Origin: Saccharina japonica
Taxonomy: Eukaryota > Sar > Phaeophyceae > Laminariales > Laminariaceae
DNA length: 64,000 nucleotides
Assembly: GCA_008828725.1 (NCBI GenBank)
Contig: MEHQ01001273.1
Span: 210,522 to 274,521, forward strand
Direction of reading: 5' to 3'
Shown: positions 21,154 to 30,933 of the stretch, one piece after another
Layout: each line of letters starts with the position of its first letter
Position numbering within the stretch: the stretch's first letter is position 1
Made by a program: the position numbers and the translations under genes
The notes under the pieces: generated by a model
The model's input: the letters and a program-made list of their open reading frames with translations, nothing else
Databases searched by the model: none
Told to the model about the DNA's origin: nothing

Positions 21154-21300
21154 CCGTGCTACGATAGAGGTACCATTTTTCGGCTAAAAACGTTTTCTGA
21201 TCGATCTGTCGCCTTAACCCTACATCGTGGAACTATCAATTATTTGTTGAAACATTTTAGAGAGTACTCTTAGGCCAGCATGAGATTGTTCATCGGGTAT
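21154..21300 (+). mobile_element. GACGC-MITE left-half fragment
   Basis: CCGTGCTACGATAGAGGTACC, then TTTTCGGCTAAAAACGTTTTCTG and CCTTAACCCTACATCG. It fades out after CATCGGGTATCTATATAC. Confidence 0.7.
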
Positions 21301-21319
21301 CTATATACAATATTCATAA

Positions 21320-21835
21320 ACGCGGAGCAATATGCCACCTTATACTCAATACAAACGGGCCGTTTGGAATCAATAATACTATTCATTGTACACTTACGCG
21401 GAGCAATGCCGACGCGGACTACGTGATAGAGGTAGCACGTTTTGGCTGAATCGGTTTCGGAAATAGCGGGCTCCTTAACCCAAATTCGTCGGAACTTCAG
21501 TTTCGGGTTGCCAGACATTCCGTTGTATAGTTAGGCCATGTGAGTGTTTCTCGGGTATGTATTATAATAGCCCTTCGGTTTTTCCTCAAAAAAAAACAAA
21601 ACCAGTTTTCGGGTGAGGTACAGAAATTATTATGTGACCACGCTCAGAAAAAAAGATGGTGTCGCCTCTATACCCGTAGCATGCGTCTGCCACCTTATAC
21701 TCAATACAATGGGGCCGTTTGGATCCAACAATACTATTAGGATTAATTATACGCAAACGCGGAGCAATGCCCTCTTATACTCAATATAATGGGGCCGTTT
21801 GGATCCAACAATACTATTAATATTAAGTATACGAT
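21320..21835. repeat. About 75-bp dispersed/tandem unit, one copy interrupted by a MITE
   Basis: Three copies of GCGGAGCAATGCC...CTTATACTCAATA...GGGCCGTTTGGATCC...AATACTATT: one at 21322, one split by the MITE at 21411, one at 21760. Related to 19357-19470. Confidence 0.8.
21411..21687 (+). mobile_element. GACGC-MITE, complete, TSD TGCC
   Basis: GACGCGGACTACGTGATAGAGG at the left, in which two bases differ from consensus, and CTATACCCGTAGCATGCGTC at the right. TGCC flanks at 21407-21410 and 21688-21691. The uninserted neighbour unit (GCAATATGCCACCTTATAC) shows the empty site. Confidence 0.93.
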
Positions 21836-22320
21836 GATCAAGTGACCACCCTCGGAAACAAAAACGGTGCACCTGTACCGTACGTACCCGCAGCACGTTT
21901 CGACCGGTTTGTTTTTCAGTTTTTGTTTCTGTCTTGACGGACAGGTTCAACTATTATTGGGGGGGGTGAGAGTGGGGGGGCATAGCAAATACAGGACCTA
22001 TTAGCTAAGGAGACACGAAACAAAACCTATAATTTTCCCTATTTTATTTATTGGGAGCAATGCCAGCCTTATAGGGGGGGCGGCAAATTGTCTGAGCTCC
22101 TCACATGAGCTCAATATAGCCCCCTATACTCTTGACTTCGAACAACATTGGTTTGCCCTATTACAATTATAACCCGACCAACGTTTGGTAGGACCTACAT
22201 GCACCAGTAGTCCTAAAACAAATAAACGACTCGAGCAAGAAGAGTGTCATTCTAACCGGTACTACTCTAGTTAACTCACTTGAGAAGCTCAACCGGTCCC
22301 AGTGACAAACTAACGACTCA

Positions 22321-22570
22321 GAGGTATGCTACGATAGAGGTGCACCTTATTGTTTCTGGGGCTCCTGACTTGAAGAGCTCAATACACGCCCATAAACTGA
22401 CTTGAAAAAATTAGGAAAGGGAACCGAACAAACCGTCCAATGGTATTTCGGTATACGATGGATAATATTGCCAAACATGACTCGGATTCCGACGATTTGG
22501 GGATAAGGACCTCTGTCATTCAGAAACCATTTCAGCCAAAAAGTGCTATATCTCTATCGTAGCATGCCTC
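22321..22570 (-). mobile_element. GACGC-MITE, old copy, TSD CTCA
   Basis: Degraded ends (GAGGTATGCTACGATAGAGG and CTCTATCGTAGCATGCCTC) but perfect CTCA flanks at 22317-22320 and 22571-22574. The left interior is diverged. Confidence 0.88.
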
Positions 22571-22651
22571 CTCAGCAAGCAAAACCTATCTGCGACAACC
22601 CCCACCGTAGGATGAGTCACTGGCCTATTCTCTACCCCCCCCCCCCCTTTT

Positions 22652-23010
22652 TGACTCAAACGTTTTCTGAACGACTGCGCTTCTTCACACAAAATCGTCG
22701 GAATTTCTGTCTTGTGTTGTTGCAATATAGGTTTCGTTGAATACTGTAAGGCCATGGGGTTGTTCAGCATCGTGTACGCAGCACGTTCAATTTCCTCCGA
22801 AATCAGTTTTCGGGTGGGGTATATATACGTAGAGCACCTGTGCGATAATCAAGTGACCAGAACCCTTAGAAAACAAAACGGTGCAGCTGTACCGTACGCA
22901 CCCGCAGCACGTTTCGACCGGTTTGTTTTTCAGTATTGTTCTGGTTTGACGGACAGGTTCAACTACCTTTTCCCCCCCCCCCCTCCCCCCCAACGCCCCC
23001 CCGCGCAATA
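22652..23010 (+). repeat. Second copy of the 19.0-kb MITE relative, ending in C tracts
   Basis: Starts in TTTTTGACTCAAACGTTTTC directly after a C-tract and runs near-identically to 19320. The following 22970-23005 is a poly-C stretch where copy 1 has poly-G, suggesting slippage or inversion at the homopolymer. Confidence 0.8.
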
Positions 23011-23084
23011 AGGAACCACCCAAAATTAAACGGAACACCGTGCCCGACTGTTGTAGGTGGTTTCGAAATAAACCTAGTCGTAAT

Positions 23085-23195
23085 GAATCTCGGGTTCATG
23101 GTATGTTCTCAATGTCAGTGTTTCGGTGAGGTTCAGAGCTTCTACACTAACATCAAGTGAGTTGGTTCGGTGCTGCATCTACCGTAGCATGCGTC
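23085..23195 (+). mobile_element. GACGC-MITE right-end fragment
   Basis: Only the right third is recognisable: TTTCGGTGAGGTTCAGAGC, then CATCTACCGTAGCATGCGTC ending at 23195. Confidence 0.6.
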
Positions 23196-23333
23196 TCTGG
23201 ACGCTGCTGTGGCCTCTGCTCTCTGCCCCCGAGGGTCTGACCAATATGGCCAACACGTTTCCCGCGGGGGTGTTGCCAGTTTCATCGAGGGGACGTGTTG
23301 CGTTAACGAGGTGTCTGGACCGACGTGGAGCCC
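23196..23333 (+). pseudogene. Remnant of 12-Cys secreted protein gene (1)
   Basis: The frame ASFIEGTCCVNEVSG at about 23275-23320 matches GFMAGPCCIDEVSD of the 18132 gene, and the DNA around it aligns too. No signal peptide, first cysteine cluster or tail remains. It ends at the MITE target site GCCC. Confidence 0.6.
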
Positions 23334-23858
23334 GACACGTGCCACGATAGAGGTAGCAGTTTTCGGGGGAATTTTTTTCTGGATGACGGGGAGCTCCTGA
23401 ACCCGAAACCGCCGTCGGAATCTGATTGTTTTTGCTTTGCAATAGTTTCTGCTGTAATTAGGCCATGGGGTTGTTTAACGGGTAGCACCTTATGCAGGTG
23501 CCACCTCTACCAGCACTTTTATTTCCCTCCGAGTTCACTTTTCAGGCGGCTTAGTATTAGTGTAGAGCTCCTCCAGTGAGGATCCTCAGAAAATGTACTG
23601 TACGCAGGTGCACCTCTCTACCAGCCCTTTTGTTTCCTCCAACATCAGTTTTTAGGTGACTTAGCTATAATAAGTGTAGAGCTCTTCCAGTCAGAATCTT
23701 CAGAAAATGTACTGTACGCAGGTGCACCTCTACCAGCACTTTTGTTTCCCGTCAACATCAGTTTTTAGGTGGCTATACTATTAGTGTAGAGCTCTTCCAG
23801 TGAGGATCCTCTGAAAATGTACTGTATGCAGGTGTGCACCTCTACCGTACCATGCGTC
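23334..23858 (+). mobile_element. Expanded GACGC-MITE (525 bp), TSD GCCC
   Basis: Ends GACACGTGCCACGATAGAGG and CTCTACCGTACCATGCGTC, with GCCC at 23330-23333 and 23859-23862. It is twice the usual length because an approximately 110-bp inner block (CAGGTGCACCTCTACCAGC, CTTTTGTTTCC, GTAGAGCTCTTCCAGT, GAAAATGTACTGTACG) is repeated three times in tandem. It lies between two decayed copies of the Cys-rich gene. Confidence 0.9.
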
Positions 23859-23862
23859 GCCC

Positions 23863-24024
23863 CCAACGAGAAAATGGCACTTTACGGATTTTGTCTGATT
23901 CATGGGGGGACGTGTTGCGTTGACGAGGTATCCAATTTGTGCAGTTCGAGCCGTGCACGGTAGAGTGTCGCTCGTTGGTCCCGTCGATGAGGTGATGGTG
24001 ATAATGATGACGGTTATGATGATA

Positions 24025-24063
<39 letters not shown>

Positions 24064-24482
24064 CTGAAAATGATGGTGATGATAATGATGATGGTGGTAT
24101 AACAATGATGATGATAATGCTGGTGATCGTGCTGATGATGGTTATGATAGTGAAGATGGTGATAACGATTATGATGATGATGATGATTGTGATGGTGATG
24201 ACAATGATGGTGATGGTGATGGTGATGGTGATGGTGATGATGAAGATGACGATGGTGATGATGGTGATGATAATTATGGTGATGAGGATTCTGAGGATGA
24301 TGATGCTGATGATGATGAGGTTCATGATGATGCTTATGACGAGGATGACGACGATGGTGATGATGATGGTGATGATGAAGATGATTATGATGACGATGAT
24401 AATGATGATGATAATGATGATGATAATGATGATGAAGATGGGGATGATTATGATAATGATCATGCTGACAACGATGAGGTTT

Positions 24483-24529
<47 letters not shown>

Positions 24530-24775
24530 AATAATAATGGTGATGGCAATAATGATGAGGTTTACGACGATGGTGATGATGACCATAGTAATGGTGATGA
24601 TGCTGGTGAGGATTATGATAATAAGGATGCTGAAGATAGCGTGGTAAGCGCGATGAACGGCGCAACTACCATCCTCGGCGGGGGCGCTTCGAATCCTGCT
24701 GTCCTCAAAGTTTATGTGGTCTGTGTGCTTTCGCGTTTTTGCTGCCGCTTTTATTATTGGTTTGATCATCATGGC
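23863..24775 (+). pseudogene. Decayed 12-Cys secreted protein gene (2) with giant GAT expansion
   Basis: GTCCVDEVSNL (about 23907-23940) and SLVGPVDEV (about 23970-24000) correspond to PCCIDEVSDL and SLGCSVDEI of the 18132 gene, but they sit in different frames and stops lie between. The linker is swollen to about 640 bp of GAT/GGT/AAT codons. In its final part it reads Asp/Asn/Gly/Tyr-rich and is in frame with EDSVVSAMNGATTILGGG, matching EDSAVSANNGASAGFGGG. The 3' flank (TTGGTTTGATCATC) also matches the 18132 gene, so the alignment is continuous to and past the stop. I see no usable start or signal peptide. Confidence 0.7.
24000..24640. repeat. GAT-type trinucleotide/hexanucleotide array
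   Basis: About 640 bp of imperfect GAT with GGT, AAT, TAT and GAA units. Poly-Met/Ile and poly-His frames here are shadows of the repeat. Confidence 0.97.
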
Positions 24776-24825
24776 GTGTGAAGGAAGGAATACGTAGATA
24801 CGTGGTTCATGATATCGATAACCGA

Positions 24826-25410
24826 CCATAGGTGATGCTTCGACCGTCGTCGTTTCCGTTTTTTGTGCCTTCGTAGTTTGTACCACCGCGCTCCCGTTGG
24901 TTTGATCGGCGTGGCGCGTCACAGAAGTTGTAGTACGTACTATAATTGTAGTTAATCATGCCCCATGAACGAGCTGAAGATGGTGTTCACAAGCGCCTGT
25001 GTATGGCAATAACTTCCGCTTCTATTGGGGCTTGCTCCGTCCGCGCGAGTAAAGGCGCTGCTGGAACTGCCAGACTTGGGGTGCGCGTCGACTGATGATG
25101 TCGTTGCCTATACCCACCCGGTGAAGGTACTGGTGCCGCCGATCCTATGGGTCTGATCGTGATGGCCGTACATGAACGTTTTCTGGGTTGCGCAAGTTCC
25201 ATTGACGGGACGTGTTGCATTGACGAGGCGCCCGACTTGGAGCGCCTAAATAACGTACCAGGTATGTATCTGCTTCGTAAGAGTACAAGGTAGGTGCGCA
25301 CGATGGGTTATCTCGTTTGTCCCGCCGATGAGATCGCGCGCCGTGACGACATCGACGTTCCGTCAGTGGTATCATCTGTCGTGGCGGCATCGACTGCGAC
25401 GACGATATAT
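24826..25410 (+). pseudogene. Decayed 12-Cys secreted protein gene (3), plus an extra tail module
   Basis: A tail-like module (GDASTVVVSVFCAFVV) followed by TTGGTTTGATC lies at 24831-24910. From 25182 the frame FLGCASSIDGTCCIDEAPDL, then ERLNN, matches FLGCSGFMAGPCCIDEVSDL of the 18132 gene. It continues in frame through one TAG stop (about 25291) to TMGYLVCPADEIARRDD, matching TMASLGCSVDEITCSD. A shared 3'-flank block (GAGTAAAGGCGCTGCTGGAA) is at 25046-25070. A single internal stop with the frame retained suggests recent inactivation, but the N-terminal part is missing. Confidence 0.65.
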
Positions 25411-25739
25411 ATATATCGCATTGGGCACACAACGGTTCAGTTCAACCCCCCCCCCCCCCTATCGTAGGTACGAAGCAACACGCCTCAAGAGTAAACAAAC
25501 CGCTCCAGAGACCCTGAAAAAACAAAACATTCCAGATACAAGTGAGTACGCGAGTAGAGGATACCTCTCCGATTGTTCCCGTTCGGGGCAAGCGAGTGAC
25601 TGAAAATCCTCCCCATCAACCTCCGCATACATCAATTTCGGTTAGTTCCATATTTAGGGGGCTTAGCCCGACAAGGGTATATCTACCAGATCAATACCAA
25701 AGCGTGCGTGCGTCTGGTCTCGCTGAAGCTCCAGACATA

Positions 25740-25753
25740 CCCCCCCCCCCCCC

Positions 25754-25803
<50 letters not shown>

Positions 25804-25854
25804 GCCCCCCCCCCCCCCCCACGCCCCCAACCCCCCCCCCCCCCTCAACTCCCT
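25740..25854. repeat. Extreme poly-C tract
   Basis: A run of 14 C, one T, about 47 C, then GGG and further C runs. Proline- or glycine-rich frames over it are artefacts. The length may be wrong because such homopolymers are hard to sequence. The remaining 25410-26080 has no supported gene. Confidence 0.9.
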
Positions 25855-26080
25855 CACCCACGACGTCGGCGCCCCTACCACGACGAAGGTCTGCAAGCCG
25901 ACACCCACCCACCCACCCAAGCGGTACGCTCGAGGTCCGAGCTTATCAGGCGCCCTGCCCTGTATGTACGTACGCATCGCGCCGACATACCTTATCTACG
26001 CGAACACACCGTATAATATTATTGCTGCGACGATGCCGCACTCGCTCTCTGTCCGGAGCTGATAACGACCGCTACTAGTA

Positions 26081-26358
26081 GACGCATGCTACGATAGAGG
26101 TGTGCCATGTTGGTTTCTGAGGGCTCCTCGCTTGAGGAGCTCCATACCTCCATACCTGCAGTAGTCTAAACACTGATCTTGGAGGAAAATGAAAGGGCTA
26201 CACGATTAACAGTCTCACGACCGAACCGTATACTCGCAGTATATACCCTGAAACACAGTGCAACACAACAACAATAAAGTCCGAGGATTTTGGGTCAAGG
26301 ATCTGGATCGTTCAACGAACGTTTCAGCCAAACAGTGCTACCTCTACCGTAGCACGCG
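26081..26358 (-). mobile_element. GACGC-MITE, nearly complete
   Basis: GACGCATGCTACGATAGAGG at the left; the right end CTCTACCGTAGCACGCG lacks the last two bases. Flanks AGTA and AGTG resemble a mutated target duplication. Confidence 0.88.
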
Positions 26359-26467
26359 AGTGACGTATTAATAGTAGCCAAACGATCCTTACATCTATCT
26401 CCGGGCAGGGTGGTACGGATGTCGGTGTCGTTCGTTTCTCGAGCCGCTGACTGACACGGTGGCCAAA

Positions 26468-26991
26468 CTCGCTTGGTACGGTAGCCTGCATGCAGGTGCA
26501 CCATGATCTTTCTGAGGGTGGCCATTTGAGGAGGTTTATACCTCAATCACCAAAAACGCTGATCTTGGAGGGAAATAAAACTGCTACGTATTATTTCATG
26601 AACAATCCCTTGACGCATGCTACGATAGAGGTGCACCATATTTATTCTGAGCTCCGCACTTAAGGAGCGTCATACCTCACCGAAACAACGATTTTGGAGG
26701 AAATTAAAGGTCTGCCGGATAAAAAAACTCATGACCGAAGTATACTCTGAACAAAATTTCGTCACAAAAATGAAAGTCCGACGAATTTGGGTTAAGGAGC
26801 CCGATCGTTCAGAAAACGATTCAGCCAAAAATTTCTGCCTCCATCGTAGCACGCGTCCCATGGCTTACGTTAAATAAAAAAAATCAACACAAATATGAAT
26901 TTCCGACGATTCTTGAGGCTTAAGGAGCCGCGCCATTCGGAAAACGTTTCAGCCAAAAAGTAAAAGTGCTACCTCTATCGCAGCACGCGTC
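26468..26991 (-). mobile_element. Older GACGC-MITE (GCATGC subfamily) carrying a nested copy
   Basis: The left end GGTACGGTAGCCTGCATGC has an inserted CCTGCATGCAGG block, as at 31176 and 57316. It is interrupted at 26608-26857 and resumes with CCATGGCTTACG, ending CTCTATCGCAGCACGCGTC. Sister copies read AACAATCCCATGG without interruption at the same place. Confidence 0.8.
26612..26857 (-). mobile_element. GACGC-MITE nested in another MITE
   Basis: GACGCATGCTACGATAGAGG to CTCCATCGTAGCACGCGTC. Flanks are CCTT and CCAT; the host consensus AATCCCATGG predicts CCAT on both sides, so the left flank has one substitution. Confidence 0.92.
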
Positions 26992-26999
26992 TTGACCTA

Positions 27000-28650
27000 C
27001 ATTTATTTTCGTACCACCCTGCCGGAGATGTAAGAACCGTTTGGTTAATATCCGTTGTTTGGTTACTAATATTTTTCGTGTGCCCGAACACGAAAAATAA
27101 ATAATTAACGCTAATTCCGGTACGAAGTAATGAAATGATGAGCGCAAGGCAATTGTTTTGGTATTTTGACCAAATCGTACTCCCGAACCCGAAAATAAAT
27201 TAGTATGTTTGGATTTGAAAAAATCTTGCAAGAACAAAATTTCATGGTGCTCTAACGATAGGGAGTGCCTTATTATTCAGTAGTCCTTCAGTTAAGGAGC
27301 CCCTCCGTCAGACAGAAACATTCGCTTCGGAGGGAGAGAAAGTGCCATTATATACCCCCCTTATACCACTTTGTTGGGCGTAAATACACCGGGCGTTTCA
27401 ACACAAATACGTCGTATACAGACTGAAAACAATCCTAACATTCCGTCCAACATGGAGTGAGTGGCAAAAGGTAGCACGCGCGTCAATCGGCCATCGCGAT
27501 ATCGGAGCAAGAAGCGCGCCCATTTTTCGTCATGCGCGGGGGATGGGGAGGGGGTAACATCATCAGGCTAACTCAGTACGTAGCAAAACCGTCGATACAC
27601 CCTGGAAATAATACCCCGCGCTAAGGGCGAGCATATCAAAATCATGGGCGACCTCTACTTTGGTCCTCGTACGAACACAAAATTTAAAATAAATAGTGAA
27701 ATTCCTGCTTGTTGTCCAGGTTTTTCTTTCTTTTGTGCAGCTTGTATACCGAAAGGCCGTAGCACTTCTTTGGAAAAGGGAAATCCTACGCCTGAGAGCT
27801 CTTGAGCATCCCTGTTTTTAGGTTTTGTCCCCTGCTAACATGACTCCTGAGAGAGGATAGATATTCGTCCTGTTTTTTGCTGATATTTTCCCCTGTGTTG
27901 CTTTTTAGACACAAAAAAGAAGAGAAAAAACTGGGGGGGAAACGCACTTCGATAAGAATGACCCTAAATGAACAAAATGGCCCTACATGTACGTGTACTC
28001 TGCACAAGGTGGAGATTTTTGCTGGATGAGCTGTACATCTCCCTTTCGGCTTGAACAATATATCGCTAAAACCTAATCAATCAAAATTAGTCAATTACCT
28101 CCCAAAACTGATACGACACACTTTGGCGCACACCGATTAATACGTGGTACGTACGTACATGTCTTATTTGTCCGTTTTTGAGGGGGAGCGCAAAACGCGC
28201 GACTAATCAAGTGTAGGGTCACTGCCCGGTCCATCCACCTCTTCTGAAAACACGCACAAAAACAGAAATGCTCTTGCCAAAAAACAAGAGCGGGAGGGTT
28301 TTGCCGAGCGAGTCAGCAATACCCTACCCCCCTCACTGTTCGAAAAACCGACAATAATAACAAGCAGTGTATCGCGAAAAAAGCACGGCTACTTTCGGAT
28401 ATATTTACAAATCAAAACTGCCATGGTACTACTACTTTAGTCCACTCAACCTCGTCTGAGCTAACAGTACCATAGTGAGCAATGACGGGAACGTTATATT
28501 GCCAGTGGTACGCGCCGTGTAGCTCGGGACCGGTCCGGCAAACCTCTGGGGATAACGCACATACAAAACTTCGCAACATTCAGCGGAAAATCTGCTGAAT
28601 GTGACTTTTAACTATCGCTGGTAATATAACTAACAAAAACGAATGCATCG
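27000..28650. other. No supported gene
   Basis: Contains a hairpin (TTTTTCGTGTGCCCGAACACGAAAAA) at about 27070-27097 and a degenerate MITE fragment at 27240-27490 (ending GTAGCACGCGCGTC). Frames are short and unremarkable. Confidence 0.4.
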
Positions 28651-28659
28651 CTGAAAGCA

Positions 28660-29080
28660 AAAGGACAATAGTTGTAGACGCTAACACACAAAACACTGCG
28701 ACTGACGCCCCCCCCTACATAAACAGCGCGATATGACCCCCGGCCCCTCTGATCGTATACCTAACCTATCATCGTCGAAAACAGAAAACAACTCAAATAC
28801 AAAAACAAAAACGTGTGACTGGCGCCGCCCCCCTCTCTCCTTCGACGATGCAGAATGATCCACGCCCTCTCTGGCCATGCCGTATAACTAACGCACCGCT
28901 GAAACAAACGAACAGCAGCAGAACATTTCAGGACGCTCAAAACAAAATTGTGTGACCGTCCCGCTCCTTGATGAAAAACGATGTACCCCGGGAAACAACA
29001 AAGACATTTCGGACAGACTCTGAAACACAAAAACAAAAAAACAAACAAAAATAATGTGACCGCGATCGCGCGTCCATACA
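28660..29080. repeat. Degenerate repeats, about 120 bp period
   Basis: Loose repeats of ACACAAAACA...GTGTGACYG followed by C-rich blocks, spaced about 110-130 bp. Downstream of the minus-strand gene at 29789-30508. No coding is supported. Confidence 0.4.
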
Positions 29081-29334
29081 CCGCAACAACAGCAACAGCG
29101 TGCGGTCTTAATTATTAGCGGCCCTATGGGCGGAACGATTTAGCGCAAGACAAAGTCAAGCCTAGCCAAAACAGGCTTCCTCTAAAACACACCGTAGATG
29201 GGTCATTGGATGCTCCTGACGGTCTGGCCGACGGCGGCATACTGTTTATCTCTCCTTTTTTTCCGACACGCCATGATGGTGATGATCAGGCCCACAGGCC
29301 GGCCAGACACATCCATGGACGGTGCCTCCACAGG

Positions 29335-29788
29335 AGAAGAAGGCGCGACGACGGCGAAAGCGTGCCTGAGGCTTACTCGTAGAAGACGACCAAGCTCACC
29401 GCAAGCGGTAGGAACGCCATCGGCGTCGCCCCCGCCCAGGAGAGATAAACGAAAGGCGAGGGTGGTCGAAGCGTGCCCCGAGGCTAATTGTAGTTGCAGC
29501 AGATGCTTGGGTAGATTACGGGAGAGGCAGGAATACCCATGGACGGCGCCTGCACCGGAGGAGAGGGCGACGACGGTCCAAGCGTTGCCGAGGCTATTGT
29601 AGTATTTTCAGCTCCGTCCATCACGCCATGATGATGATGATGATGATGATGATCGACGAGGCCGATAATACGAGCTATACGGGAACACGGCATGGAGCAG
29701 CGTACAACAGAAGGAGGAGACGAGGAACGGTCGAAGCGTGCCCGAGGCTACAGTAGTAGTAGACGCAGTGGTGTATAGCAGTCGATGA
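29335..29788 (-). pseudogene. Array of 3'-tail modules from the secreted-protein gene
   Basis: On the minus strand the block coding LG-x-A-S-T at the hydrophobic tail of the adjacent gene recurs four more times, at about 29715-29745, 29565-29595, 29455-29485 and 29344-29372 (genomic signature GGTCGAAGCGTGCCCGAGGCT and variants), spaced 110-150 bp. Each block is followed by degenerate tail sequence; frames are broken. They look like 3'-end duplications left behind by unequal exchange or slippage. A short ATG/CAT run at 29628-29652 lies inside. Confidence 0.65.
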
Positions 29789-30508
29789 TCAGGCCCAGAA
29801 GAGCGGCAGAAACACCATGGACAGCGTGCAGCAAAAGGCGAGGGCGGTCGAAGCACGCCCGAGGCTGGTAGTCTTCGCCGCGCCGTCGGTGGTGGTGTCC
29901 GTCCCGACGTCCTCATCATCGTCGGCCACGGGGGCCTCCGTAGCATCGTCCGATTCCTCCTCATCGTCGTCTGTGGTGGTGATAGTAGTACCATCCATCG
30001 TACCGGCGACGGTTCCCGCGCTGGTCGGAGTGATGTCCGTGCCGTCGCTGGTGGTCGGAGATCCGTCTGTCGTTGTACCGTCGGTAGGAGCAGTGCCGTC
30101 GGTGGTAGTGCCGGTGCCGTCCGTTGGGCCCGTACCGTCCGTCGTCCCCGTGTCATAGCCGTCCGTTGTACCCGTGCTGTCGGTAGTTCCCGTACCGTCG
30201 GTAGGGCCCGTACCGTCGGTAGGACCCGTACCGTCGGTAGGGCCCGTACCGTCGGTAGGCCCCGTACCATCCGTCGGACCCGTGCCGGAATAATCCGAAC
30301 CACTACCACCGTCAGTCGGGCCGTAACCGTCTGTGGGGGGCCCGCCCGTGCCGGTGCCTGTGCCAGAACCGTCGTACCCGCCGCCACCGCCGTACCCATC
30401 AGAGGTGCCAGTGTTTGCCACGACAGCCCGCGGAACGAGCACCGTGGTAGTCGTGGCGAGGAGCAGCACGCTCGAGCCTAGGACGCGAAGGAAGCCGTTT
30501 GCCATCAT
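29789..30508 (-). CDS. Secreted Thr/Gly/Asp-repeat protein with the 12-Cys family's signal and tail
   Basis: A 239-residue protein starting at one of two adjacent ATGs after GACAGCATC. Residues 1-31 are a signal peptide (GSSVLLLATTTTVLVPRA) resembling that of the 18132 gene (LLLLLLATTTTTLLPHRA). The middle has no cysteine: Gly/Tyr/Asp-rich 35-75, five perfect TGPTDG repeats at 76-105, looser TGTTDG repeats to about 160, then an acidic run (180-188, 196-200). The tail 216-239 (LGRASTALAFCCTLSMVFLP) matches LGPASTALAFSTALTALLP of the 58958 gene. It is likely extracellular and heavily O-glycosylatable, held at the surface by a GPI anchor or membrane tail. The frame is open and the repeats are codon-diverse (GTC/GTA at third positions), which argues for protein-level constraint. 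A four-copy array of its own 3' module lies downstream. Confidence 0.7.
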   Translation of the reverse strand: MMANGFLRVLGSSVLLLATTTTVLVPRAVVANTGTSDGYGGGGGYDGSGTGTGTGGPPTDGYGPTDGGSGSDYSGTGPTDGTGPTDGTGPTDGTGPTDGTGPTDGTGTTDSTGTTDGYDTGTTDGTGPTDGTGTTTDGTAPTDGTTTDGSPTTSDGTDITPTSAGTVAGTMDGTTITTTDDDEEESDDATEAPVADDDEDVGTDTTTDGAAKTTSLGRASTALAFCCTLSMVFLPLFWA

Positions 30509-30676
30509 GATGCTGTCGTCGTCGTCGTCGTCTCTTATTGTTTCCTTGTTTGTATCGCTGCTGGTGTAGTTTTGGAAGATACCGAAGCTGAACCCTGCCG
30601 GCGTTGCGTTAACACGAGTAAAATGAAGCAGCGCGAGAACACGGGAGGGCGGTCGGGGTTACAGAACACCAAAAGT

Positions 30677-30933
30677 GAAGCCTGCTACGGTAGAGGTGCA
30701 CCTGCATACAGGACATTTTCTGAGGGTGGTCACTTCAGGAGCTCTACAACGTCACCCGAAACTGATTTTGGAGGCAAATAAAAGTGCAAGCCGATAAAAA
30801 ATACCACGGCCTTAAGTATACAACGAACAATATTGCAACAAAAGAATGATGTCCGACGATGTTTTGGTTAAGAAGCTCGACCACTCAGAAAGCGTGTCAG
30901 CCAAAAAGTGCTATCTCTGTCGTAGCACGCATC
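30677..30933 (-). mobile_element. GACGC-MITE, degraded ends
   Basis: GAAGCCTGCTACGGTAGAGG at the left and CTCTGTCGTAGCACGCATC at the right; flanks AAGT and AAGC. It lies about 170 bp upstream of the minus-strand gene's start. Confidence 0.85.

Noticed and set aside
23781..24922. Frames of about 300 codons rich in His, Ile or Met
   Set aside because: They are other-frame or antisense readings of the GAT array inside a decayed gene.
25542..26078. 178-codon proline-rich protein
   Set aside because: The proline block is the poly-C homopolymer; flanking residues show no domain and the tract length is unreliable.
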